Shown piece by piece: positions 8,749 through 16,462 of a DNA stretch of 64,000 nt. The notes under the pieces were generated by a model, which was given only the letters and a program-made list of their open reading frames with translations, was not told where the DNA came from and made no database searches. How positions within the stretch are numbered: the stretch's first letter is position 1; the number at the start of each line of letters is the position of its first letter. The position numbers and the translations under genes are program-made. This DNA is from Flavobacterium sp. HSC-61S13 (GTDB lineage: Bacteria > Bacteroidota > Bacteroidia > Flavobacteriales > Flavobacteriaceae): contig NZ_JALJZV010000014.1 in assembly GCF_024171535.1 (NCBI RefSeq), forward strand, positions 1 to 64,000, in the 5' to 3' direction.

Positions 8749-10236
8749 TTACAGCGACTTTTTTACTGCGGTAGCCAGCTTATCAACGACGATTTCAAGC
8801 TCTTGATCGTTAAAATTACCGAAACCCAATCTCATCGCGGTAATCGCTTTAGATTGGTATAATAATGGAGTAGGTAAGTAGAGATCCTGTTTTTGGCATT
8901 CTTTACTTATGCGCATGAGGTTGAGTTTAGAATCCCATTGAGTCCAAATTGCAAGTCCTCCTGTTGGTAGATCAAACTGTATATAAGGATTTAATTGATT
9001 GCGAAGTAGGCCGCTGAAATGATCGCGTCGTTGTTGGTAAATCTTAGAGGCTTTTTTTAAATGGCGGTGAATTTCACCCTCTTCGATCATTTCTCCGAGT
9101 ACGCCTTCCATTAAAACATCACCCTGTTGATCGATAATTCCTAAAAATTTGTGTAATTCGCGTATTAATTCTTCGGGGGCTACTATAAATCCGGTTCTGA
9201 ATCCAGGAGCCAGTGATTTGCAAAAGGATCCTATGTAAACAACCATACCTTGACTATCGGCACTTGCCAGCGGTAAGATCGGACTGCTGTTATAATGAAA
9301 ATCGTAGTCATAATCATCTTCCATAATGATAAAACCATATTGTGCTGATAGATTCAGTAGTTCAATTCTTCGTGCGGCACTTAAGGTGACAGTAGTGGGA
9401 TAGTGGTGATGTGGTGTGAGGTACAACATTCTTATTTTGGTCGTCTCGCAAAGTTGTCGCACAGCATCCACATCGATACCTTCCTGATCCATTCTTACAG
9501 AAATTAAGGTTGCACCAGCTTTTTGAAAAATCATATTGGTGGCGAAATAACTCAGCTCTCCGATTAATACAACATCGCGCGGTTCAATTAATATTTCGGT
9601 AGCGATATAAATACCCATTTCAATACCGCGAGTAATCATGATATTGTTTTTGGAGATGTGCAATCCGCGAGAAAGATTGAGGAAGTTGGCCAAATTTTCC
9701 TTAAAGTATTCACTGCCTGCTCCTTGTGAATACCCCAAATGTTTGCGATTGCTTTTGCGTTTTAAATTGGCACTATACCATTTGGACAGCTGCTCAATTT
9801 GAGACAGCCGCACATCGGGAACTCCATCAGTAAATGCCCAATTGTTATTGGATTGGTTTATCGGGTAGTCGAGTAGGTTGTCTTTTTTAAAAACAAATCC
9901 GGTACGTTGGGGGTAATGTGCCAGATTGTTCGCAGAAAATGATTTGATCTTTTGAGGTTTGTCTTCACGAGTACCCGCAACAAAACTCCCCTTGTTCGGC
10001 AGCATATTAATCCAACCCTGTGCCTGTAGCTCTTCATAGCTTGAAACTACTGTATTTCGATGAACTTCAAGGGTATTAGCCAAGCTTCGACTTCCCGGTA
10101 ATTTGGTACCAGGAACCAAGTATCCGCGTTGTATAGCGTTGATGATTTGTGAGGCAATTTGTAAGTAAACCGCTGTGATCGACTGTCTATCAATAGTGAT
10201 AAAACTCTTAAATGGAATCTGAACCGGACTATTCAT
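8749..10236 (-). CDS. MocR/PdxR-type regulator (GntR HTH plus aminotransferase domain)
   Basis: A 495-residue regulator. Residues 1-80 are a GntR winged helix (GSRSLANTLEVHRNTVVSSYEEL). Residues about 120-495 are a fold-type-I aminotransferase domain that binds PLP, with the acidic motif MEDDYDYDF and the lysine in IGSFCKSLAPGFR. Relatives are PdxR (vitamin B6) and GabR (GABA). No pdx or gab gene is nearby; instead it is read divergently from the biotin operon with only 54 bases between it and the first gene there, so it may regulate biotin synthesis. That link is inference from position. Confidence 0.9.
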   Translation of the reverse strand: MNSPVQIPFKSFITIDRQSITAVYLQIASQIINAIQRGYLVPGTKLPGSRSLANTLEVHRNTVVSSYEELQAQGWINMLPNKGSFVAGTREDKPQKIKSFSANNLAHYPQRTGFVFKKDNLLDYPINQSNNNWAFTDGVPDVRLSQIEQLSKWYSANLKRKSNRKHLGYSQGAGSEYFKENLANFLNLSRGLHISKNNIMITRGIEMGIYIATEILIEPRDVVLIGELSYFATNMIFQKAGATLISVRMDQEGIDVDAVRQLCETTKIRMLYLTPHHHYPTTVTLSAARRIELLNLSAQYGFIIMEDDYDYDFHYNSSPILPLASADSQGMVVYIGSFCKSLAPGFRTGFIVAPEELIRELHKFLGIIDQQGDVLMEGVLGEMIEEGEIHRHLKKASKIYQQRRDHFSGLLRNQLNPYIQFDLPTGGLAIWTQWDSKLNLMRISKECQKQDLYLPTPLLYQSKAITAMRLGFGNFNDQELEIVVDKLATAVKKSL

Positions 10237-10254
10237 AATCTTAAAACTGGTAGG

Positions 10255-10284
10255 TTTGTATGTCCCGGCAAGGTACTACTTTTG
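10255..10284 (+). promoter_or_regulatory. Bacteroidota-type promoter of the biotin operon
   Basis: TTTG at 10255-10258 and TACTTTTG at 10277-10284 fit the -33 (TTTG) and -7 (TAnnTTTG) consensus with an 18-base spacer. Transcription would start near 10290, so the mRNA of the first gene would have almost no leader (start codons at 10291 or 10300). The site lies within the 54-base gap to the divergent MocR-like gene, so a regulator bound there could control both. Confidence 0.6.
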
Positions 10285-10290
10285 CTGAAA

Positions 10291-10917
10291 ATGAAAGATA
10301 TGGAATGGAATAATTTATTGAATATCGTAGTTAAAAATCAAGGGTTACACGCTCGATTTTTAAATACGCTTTCATTTATGGAAAATGCAGGAGCGCGAAA
10401 AATTTCGAGTTGCGAGCATCCGATTGAAGTCAGTTTACTGCAATTAAAGCACGCAGCAGAAGAGCATAGACACGCTTATTACCTCAAAAAACAAATTCAA
10501 AAAATCAATGTTAATTGGTGTTTGACCTATAATGCTGACGAATTATTAGCCGCTGTATCTACCAAGCAGTATCTGAATCAATTGGATATAAAAGCCTGTC
10601 GTTTGTTAAAGCAACAGTTTAATTTGACGGGTAAGGATTTAAAATTTGCAGCTTATTTATTTGTCACCTATGCTATAGAAGTTCGGGCAGATCAGTTGTA
10701 CCCGATCTATCAAGAGGTACTGAGCGAGCAAAAAAGTCGTGTCATGGTCAAGTCGATCATTTTAGAAGAGGCAGGCCATTTAGAAGAGATGATTACACAA
10801 TTAGAGCGATTTTCGGTGGACTGGCAAAGTGTGGCAGCTCAGATACTCGACATCGAAAACGAATTACATAGCGCTTGGTTTAAAGCTTTAGAAAATGATA
10901 CCAGACAATGGTTCTAG
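10291..10917 (+). CDS. Ferritin-like diiron protein heading the biotin operon
   Basis: A protein of 208 residues from the ATG at 10291; ATG at 10300 and a TTG at 10282 are alternative starts. It is all-helical by sequence. Numbered from the TTG at 10282, the four helices carry E34 (FMENAG), E61xxH64 (AAEEHRHAYYLKK), E133 (YAIEVRADQ) and E163xxH166 (LEEAGHLEEM), the full ligand pattern of ferritin-like diiron carboxylate proteins. I do not recognise a named family. Its stop codon overlaps the bioF start by 10 bases and it is the first gene of the operon, so a role in biotin synthesis, possibly in making or trimming the pimeloyl precursor, is likely by context. No direct evidence of the reaction exists in the sequence. 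Confidence 0.8.
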   Translation: MKDMEWNNLLNIVVKNQGLHARFLNTLSFMENAGARKISSCEHPIEVSLLQLKHAAEEHRHAYYLKKQIQKINVNWCLTYNADELLAAVSTKQYLNQLDIKACRLLKQQFNLTGKDLKFAAYLFVTYAIEVRADQLYPIYQEVLSEQKSRVMVKSIILEEAGHLEEMITQLERFSVDWQSVAAQILDIENELHSAWFKALENDTRQWF

Positions 10918-12014
10918 GGCATGATAGGTTACAAAAGCGATTAAGGGCGCGAAAAGAAGCACAATTATATCGCAGTTTGGGAAGCACGGTTCAAGGCATT
11001 GATTTTGCCTCCAATGATTATTTGGGTTTGGCTGCCAATGAGGTATTTCAAGAGAGGGTATTCGATACTATTAGTAAACAAAAATCTGCGCTGTTAGGTA
11101 GTAGCGGTTCTCGTTTATTGACGGGTAACTCGAAATATATTGAAAACTTAGAATACAAAATAAGTCAATTACATCAAGTGGATTCAGCGCTTTTAATGGG
11201 TTCTGGCTATTTGGCAAACTTGTGTTTGTTCTCTTGTGTTCCACAACGCGGAGATGTGGTTATCATCGACGAGCATATACACCGTTCTGTTCACGACGGT
11301 TGCCAGTTAAGTCACGCGCGAAAATGGAAGTTTAAACACAATGATTTAAACGATTTAGAAAGATTGTTGTCGCAAGCTGATGTGAACTGTTATGTGGCTG
11401 TTGAAAGTGTTTACTCTATGGATGGCAGTTTTGCTCCGTTAGTTGAGTTGGTAGCATTGTGTCAAAAATATCAAGCATACTTAATCGTGGATGAAGCACA
11501 TGCATTCGGGATTTTTGGTTGGGGCTTGGTTTCTTTTTATCATTTACAGCAACAAGTTTTTGCCACAGTGGTGACCTATGGCAAAGCAATGGGGTGTCAT
11601 GGAGCGGCGATATTAGGCAGCCAATTGCTACGGCAGACGATCATAAATTTCGGAAGTCCATTTATCTACAGTACTTCGGCGAGTTTAGCACAATGGATTG
11701 CCATTGAACACGGTTATGATTTCTTAGCAGAACAACGCGAATTACCCAATCTATTAGATCAAAATATTCGTTTTTTCCGCCAATTATTACTGCTTGAGTC
11801 GGATGCATTGGTCAGTCCTATACAAGCTTTTTATTATCCAGGTAATGCTAACGTTAGGGATAAAGCTTCACAGCTGGTTGAGCAAGGAATGTCGGTATAT
11901 CCAATCTTAAGCCCGACGGTAACGGTTGGTCAAGAGCGTCTGAGAATTTGCATACATACTTTTAATACACAATGTCAAATGAGTGAACTGGTTTCACTAC
12001 TAAATAAAGAATAA
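10908..12014 (+). CDS. bioF: 8-amino-7-oxononanoate synthase
   Basis: A PLP enzyme joining pimeloyl-thioester and alanine to give 8-amino-7-oxononanoate (KAPA). At 368 residues it is slightly short. Visible motifs are FASNDYLGLA, GSSGSRLLTGN, VDEAHAFGIFG and the PLP-lysine segment TYGKAMGCHGAA. The usual EKGxG segment after DEAHxxG is shortened here to FGWGLVS. It overlaps the ferritin-like gene by 10 bases and bioD follows four bases later. Confidence 0.92.
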   Translation: MVLGHDRLQKRLRARKEAQLYRSLGSTVQGIDFASNDYLGLAANEVFQERVFDTISKQKSALLGSSGSRLLTGNSKYIENLEYKISQLHQVDSALLMGSGYLANLCLFSCVPQRGDVVIIDEHIHRSVHDGCQLSHARKWKFKHNDLNDLERLLSQADVNCYVAVESVYSMDGSFAPLVELVALCQKYQAYLIVDEAHAFGIFGWGLVSFYHLQQQVFATVVTYGKAMGCHGAAILGSQLLRQTIINFGSPFIYSTSASLAQWIAIEHGYDFLAEQRELPNLLDQNIRFFRQLLLLESDALVSPIQAFYYPGNANVRDKASQLVEQGMSVYPILSPTVTVGQERLRICIHTFNTQCQMSELVSLLNKE

Positions 12015-12018
12015 ACAG

Positions 12019-12630
12019 ATGAATAAGGAGGAAAATTTATTTATAACGGGAATAGGAACTGGAGTTGGAAAGACGGTGGTTTCGGCTGTTTTCGTACAGC
12101 ATTTTCAGGCGGACTATTGGAAGCCCATTCAGTCGGGTGATTTAGATGATAGTGATACTCAAAAGGTTCAGCAACTCGTTGATGGTGCTGGCATACAATT
12201 TCATCCAGAACGCCATCGGTTGCAATTGGCGGCCTCTCCGCATAAGTCAGCGATACAGGAAAATATACAGATACAAAAACAAGATTTTAATCTGCCAGTT
12301 ACTGCCAATCGACTAATAATTGAAGGAGCAGGAGGTTTATTGGTTCCGATATCCGATGATTTTTTTATGATTGATTTGATCATCGATTTAGAGGCAGCAG
12401 TGGTATTGGTGGTTCGCGATTATCTTGGTTGTATCAATCACAGTCTGTTGTCGATTGCTTTTTTAAGACAAAAAAAGATAGCTATTGCTTATTTGGTCAT
12501 TAACGGAACTATGGACGTGGATTCGGAGCGCGTTATTTTAAAAGCTGTTGATTCGGCAACACAAATCGTACGTATCCCAGAATTTTCAGAATTAAATAAA
12601 ACAATTATACAAACTTATAAACTAGCATAA
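12019..12630 (+). CDS. bioD: Dethiobiotin synthetase
   Basis: A 203-residue ATP-dependent enzyme that closes the ureido ring of dethiobiotin from DAPA and CO2. The P-loop is at [12 protein letters not shown] near the N-terminus; KPIQSGD and [11 protein letters not shown] are the other family motifs. It sits between bioF and bioB with spacings of a few bases, with an A/G-rich stretch just before the ATG. Confidence 0.95.
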   Translation: MNKEENLFITGIGTGVGKTVVSAVFVQHFQADYWKPIQSGDLDDSDTQKVQQLVDGAGIQFHPERHRLQLAASPHKSAIQENIQIQKQDFNLPVTANRLIIEGAGGLLVPISDDFFMIDLIIDLEAAVVLVVRDYLGCINHSLLSIAFLRQKKIAIAYLVINGTMDVDSERVILKAVDSATQIVRIPEFSELNKTIIQTYKLA

Positions 12631-12632
12631 TC

Positions 12633-13619
12633 ATGAATAACGAATTAGAAATAAGAACGAATTGGACCAAGGAAGAGGTGCAAGCCATCTATGAACAACC
12701 GTTGATGGAATTGACTTATCAGGCTGCAACAGTGCATAGACAATGGCATAAATCAACAGAGATTCAAGTTTGTACGTTGCTGTCTGTGAAGACAGGAGGT
12801 TGTCCGGAAGATTGTTCGTATTGCGGGCAAGCAGCACGATATCACACGGATATAAAGGTACAAGCCTTATTGCCAACAGCAGAAGTGATTGCACATGCGC
12901 AACAGGCAAAAGATGCGGGATCTTCGCGTTTTTGTATGGCAGCAGCTTGGAGGGAAGTAAGGAATAATCGCGATTTTGATCGTATCATCGATATGGTTAA
13001 AGGGGTCAATGAATTGGGATTAGAAGTGTGTTGTACCTTGGGGATGTTGACAGAAGATCAGGCTAAGCGTTTGCAAGATGCTGGTCTACATGCCTATAAT
13101 CACAATTTGGATTCTTCTGAGAATTATTATGAAGAAATCATCAGTACTCGAAAATTTGACGATCGATTGAATACGATTAATAATGTCCGTAAAGCGGGAA
13201 TTACGGTATGTTCAGGTGGTATTATCGGTTTGGGAGAAACCCATCAAGACCGTATGTCTATGTTACTAACGCTAGCTACACTGCCGCAACATCCAGAATC
13301 GGTGCCGGTTAATGCTTTAGCTCGTGTAGCGGGAACACCCTTGGAAAACCAACCAAAAATTCAAACTTGGGATATGGTACGTATGATTGCTACGGCGCGA
13401 ATATTAATGCCTAAAGCTATGGTAAGATTGAGTGCGGGTCGTGTAGAAATGACGGAAGAAGAGCAGGGATGGTGTTTTATGGCCGGAGCCAATTCGATAT
13501 TTTCTGGCGACCGTGAAACCTTATTAGTGACGCCCAACCCAGGTATAACCGAAGATAAAAAAATGTTTGCTAATCTCGGTTTGCATCCGATGTCAAAAGA
13601 AACGGTATCACTGGTATGA
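12633..13619 (+). CDS. bioB: Biotin synthase
   Basis: A 328-residue radical SAM enzyme that inserts sulfur into dethiobiotin. The CxxxCxxC cluster motif is [10 protein letters not shown], preceded by VKTGG. Conserved downstream segments are [20 protein letters not shown] and LSAGRVEM. The bioA start overlaps its end by four bases. Confidence 0.97.
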   Translation: MNNELEIRTNWTKEEVQAIYEQPLMELTYQAATVHRQWHKSTEIQVCTLLSVKTGGCPEDCSYCGQAARYHTDIKVQALLPTAEVIAHAQQAKDAGSSRFCMAAAWREVRNNRDFDRIIDMVKGVNELGLEVCCTLGMLTEDQAKRLQDAGLHAYNHNLDSSENYYEEIISTRKFDDRLNTINNVRKAGITVCSGGIIGLGETHQDRMSMLLTLATLPQHPESVPVNALARVAGTPLENQPKIQTWDMVRMIATARILMPKAMVRLSAGRVEMTEEEQGWCFMAGANSIFSGDRETLLVTPNPGITEDKKMFANLGLHPMSKETVSLV

Positions 13620-14884
13620 AAAGTTTAAAAGAGCGTGATCAGGCGGTTAATTGGCATCCCTATACTCAAATGAAAACCGCGGCTGCGGCTATAGGTATTG
13701 TAAGAGGTGAGGGTGTTTTTTTATACGATGAAGATGGTAAGCGATATATCGATGCGGTTTCTTCGTGGTGGGTAACACTTCACGGACATGCTCATCCTTA
13801 TATTGCACAACGGGTTTCAGAACAATTAAATACTTTGGAACAAGTGATTTTTGCGGGTTTTACACACGAGCCAGCCATTCAACTTTCTGAAAATTTACTG
13901 GCTATATTACCAGAAAATCAGAAAAGGGTGTTTTACTCAGATAACGGATCTACCGCTATAGAAGTCGCTTTAAAAATGTGCCTTCAATATTGGAATAATA
14001 AGGGGCAGAGCAGAAGGAAAATCCTGGCATTTAAAGATGCTTACCACGGAGATACCTTTGGTGCGATGTCGGTAAGTGGGCGTAGCGTATGGACGAACCC
14101 CTTTGAAGAACAACTATTTGATGTAGTATTTATAGATGCTCCTACGACTGCAAATCTGAAGGAGATACAACAGCAGATTGATGTTATTGCAAATGAGGTG
14201 GGATGTTTTATTTATGAACCCTTAGTCCAAGGATCAGCTGGGATGTTGATGCACGATGCTGAATCATTAAGTGCTTTGATGGATTATTGCCGTCAACGCG
14301 ATATACTCTTGATTCAAGATGAAGTTTTTACTGGTTTTGGTCGAACAGGTAAATTGTTCGCAGTGGATTATTTAACGGCAGTGCCTGACTTAATGTGTTT
14401 TTCTAAAGGACTAACGGGAGGAACATTACCGATGGGGATCACCACGTGTACAGCAGTGATTTATCAAGCATTTTATTCTGACGATCAGCATAAAGCACTT
14501 TTTCACGGCCATTCATTTACGGCAAATCCCTTGGCATGTAGTGCAGCCTTGGCAAGCTTAGAATTGTTGTTGTTACCTACCACTCAAGCTGCTATTGAAC
14601 GCATTACTCAAAAGCATCGGGTTTTCGCCAAATCCATTGCCATGCATCCTAAAGTAGAAGGCGTACGACAACTGGGAACCATCTTGGCACTAAATTGGAA
14701 AACCGAACATCTCGGATCGTATTTTAGTGAGATACGAGGAAAGTTGTATGATTTTTTTCTAAACAACGGAGTACTGTTGCGCCCTTTGGGTAACGTCCTG
14801 TATATACTTCCTCCATATTGTATTGAAGATGCGGAATTGGATGAGATTTATAGACTTATTCTACAGGCATTGGAGGAATTGTAA
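13616..14884 (+). CDS. bioA: Adenosylmethionine-8-amino-7-oxononanoate aminotransferase
   Basis: A 422-residue PLP enzyme that converts KAPA to DAPA with SAM as amino donor. Motifs: WHPYTQMK near the N-terminus, [49 protein letters not shown] and the PLP lysine in [13 protein letters not shown]. It is the last clear biotin gene of the operon. A small hairpin (CATCAT, six-base loop, ATGATG) lies about 35 bases after it, without a T tract. Confidence 0.97.
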   Translation: MKSLKERDQAVNWHPYTQMKTAAAAIGIVRGEGVFLYDEDGKRYIDAVSSWWVTLHGHAHPYIAQRVSEQLNTLEQVIFAGFTHEPAIQLSENLLAILPENQKRVFYSDNGSTAIEVALKMCLQYWNNKGQSRRKILAFKDAYHGDTFGAMSVSGRSVWTNPFEEQLFDVVFIDAPTTANLKEIQQQIDVIANEVGCFIYEPLVQGSAGMLMHDAESLSALMDYCRQRDILLIQDEVFTGFGRTGKLFAVDYLTAVPDLMCFSKGLTGGTLPMGITTCTAVIYQAFYSDDQHKALFHGHSFTANPLACSAALASLELLLLPTTQAAIERITQKHRVFAKSIAMHPKVEGVRQLGTILALNWKTEHLGSYFSEIRGKLYDFFLNNGVLLRPLGNVLYILPPYCIEDAELDEIYRLILQALEEL

Positions 14885-14998
14885 TGTTGGGCGATCACAT
14901 AGGGAATTTTAAAAATCTATGGCATCATTTCGAGATGATGATTGTGATCAAGGAGTGGTATAAATTGCTTAAATTTGTCGAGTTTTAAAAATTATACC

Positions 14999-15331
14999 AT
15001 GCATATACAAGACGTGATTATTCAAAACTTAGACGGTTTAATAAAAGCACAATCGAGTAAATCAGAACTCAAAATAGAAGATTTAGTTGCTATTGGTGCT
15101 TATGTAGGAGCAGGTGTTTTACGCGGACGTTATCAAGTAGTGAAAGAGGTAAAAGAGGAAGAGATTCAGGGTGTTTTTGGAATAATAGGTAATTTTTATC
15201 GCGATAGTTTTGGAGATGCCTTTGATCAGGAAGATTTTGTGGCTTTAAAATCTAAAGCGATGGAATTACTTCAACAACCTACTTTTGATTCAGATCTGCA
15301 GGAATTTGTAGCTGAAATTACCAAAAAATAA
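14999..15331 (+). CDS. Small helical protein of unknown function downstream of bioA
   Basis: A 110-residue protein from the ATG at 14999 (a TTG at 14975 would add eight residues). It has no signal peptide, looks largely helical, and has an uncharged middle segment, VAIGAYVGAGVLRGRYQVV. I do not recognise the family. It starts 114 bases after bioA, so it may or may not belong to the same transcript, and it converges with the dehydrogenase gene. Confidence 0.7.
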   Translation: MHIQDVIIQNLDGLIKAQSSKSELKIEDLVAIGAYVGAGVLRGRYQVVKEVKEEEIQGVFGIIGNFYRDSFGDAFDQEDFVALKSKAMELLQQPTFDSDLQEFVAEITKK

Positions 15332-15371
15332 GCGTAATAGATAACTTTACAGCAAGTTGGCAAGGAGGATT

Positions 15372-16094
15372 TTATACTTCTTTGCCAGCAATGCTAGCTC
15401 CGCCATCAACTCCTAAGACTTGGCCTGTAATAAAAGCCGCATCGTCAGAAAGGAAAAAACACACTGCGGCTGCTACCTCATGGGGTTGCCCAATTCTCTT
15501 CATCGGCACGGAACTAATCGTTTGTTTTTCAGCTTGGCTGCCTACAGGTCTTGAAGTGCGAAACAATAGCGTTTCTATGGGGCCAGGTGCCACAGCATTG
15601 GATGTAATACCATGTTTTGCAAACTCTAATGCCCAAGTTTTGGTACATCCAATAAGCGCACTTTTTGCTGCGGAGTAAGCGGTTCGGTTGACATTCCCAT
15701 GTATAGCTCTACTACAAATATTAACAATACGACCCTGTCCGAGTTGTTTCATAAACGGAATAAAAAACTGAGTCACTTGTATAGATGAGCGGACATTTAA
15801 GGTCCAAACGCTTTGCAAACTTTCAAAATCGAGTTCTTCGAGGCATTGAGGTAGCGAGACTCCCACATTATTGACTACACCATAGATTTGATATTGCTCA
15901 CTGATGTCCTTTAATACTATAGCAGTTTTATCAAAATCCATCAAATCACAAGAAAATAACGCACCTGGAAAATCAATCCCTGATGTATTTCGGGCCAACC
16001 CAATCGGAAAAAAATCTAAAGAGGCTAGTTTTTTAGCTATTGCTAAACCAATTCCCCTGCTTGCTCCAGTAATAAGTATTGCCCTTTTTTGCAT
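15372..16094 (-). CDS. Short-chain dehydrogenase/reductase, FabG-like
   Basis: A 240-residue classical SDR. The NAD(P) loop is TGASRGIGLAIA at residues 8-19, followed by NNVG, the catalytic tyrosine and lysine in YSAAKSAL and the PGPIET and GQVLGVDGG segments. It is FabG-like in length and C-terminus, so a 3-oxoacyl-ACP or similar reductase activity is likely, but the substrate is not determined. It lies next to the biotin operon on the opposite strand; a link to acyl-chain supply is speculative. Confidence 0.87.
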   Translation of the reverse strand: MQKRAILITGASRGIGLAIAKKLASLDFFPIGLARNTSGIDFPGALFSCDLMDFDKTAIVLKDISEQYQIYGVVNNVGVSLPQCLEELDFESLQSVWTLNVRSSIQVTQFFIPFMKQLGQGRIVNICSRAIHGNVNRTAYSAAKSALIGCTKTWALEFAKHGITSNAVAPGPIETLLFRTSRPVGSQAEKQTISSVPMKRIGQPHEVAAAVCFFLSDDAAFITGQVLGVDGGASIAGKEV

Positions 16095-16462
16095 AAGCTT
16101 CTAAATTTGGTCCATACTCCAATGAAAAACATCACTCATAAAAAAGTTTTAAATAAGTGTGGAATAGCTGTTTATTTCTTCAGATGGCAGATTAAAATTA
16201 AATATTTTTTTTTCAATATAAGGATTTTATTTAATAAAAAAATATAAAATTGGAGGTGTTTTGTTCTAAAATTGTCTTTTTAGTTAATATTTTAATTAGT
16301 TTTTATTCAATAAAATATTCTCATGAATTGGGATTTAATATGGTTAGCAGCCGGTGAAATGGGCTGTTAATTGCTGGACCTAATTGATAAACTGTTGTCT
16401 AAAGTTGTAGGGTTGACCTAATATGCTTTAATTTGGAAATTCTATAATAAAGATTAAAGACA
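16095..16462. other. 368-base AT-rich intergenic region
   Basis: It separates the divergent dehydrogenase and S9 peptidase genes. I see no gene, RNA fold or convincing repeat, only very AT-rich DNA. TTAATTTGG near 16430 weakly resembles a -7 element ahead of the peptidase gene. Confidence 0.5.

Noticed and set aside
12631..12909. Minus-strand frame opposite bioB
   Set aside because: It lies wholly inside bioB, which has all radical SAM motifs in the plus frame.
14920..14940. Terminator after bioA
   Set aside because: The small CATCAT/ATGATG hairpin has no T tract, so read-through into the next gene cannot be excluded.
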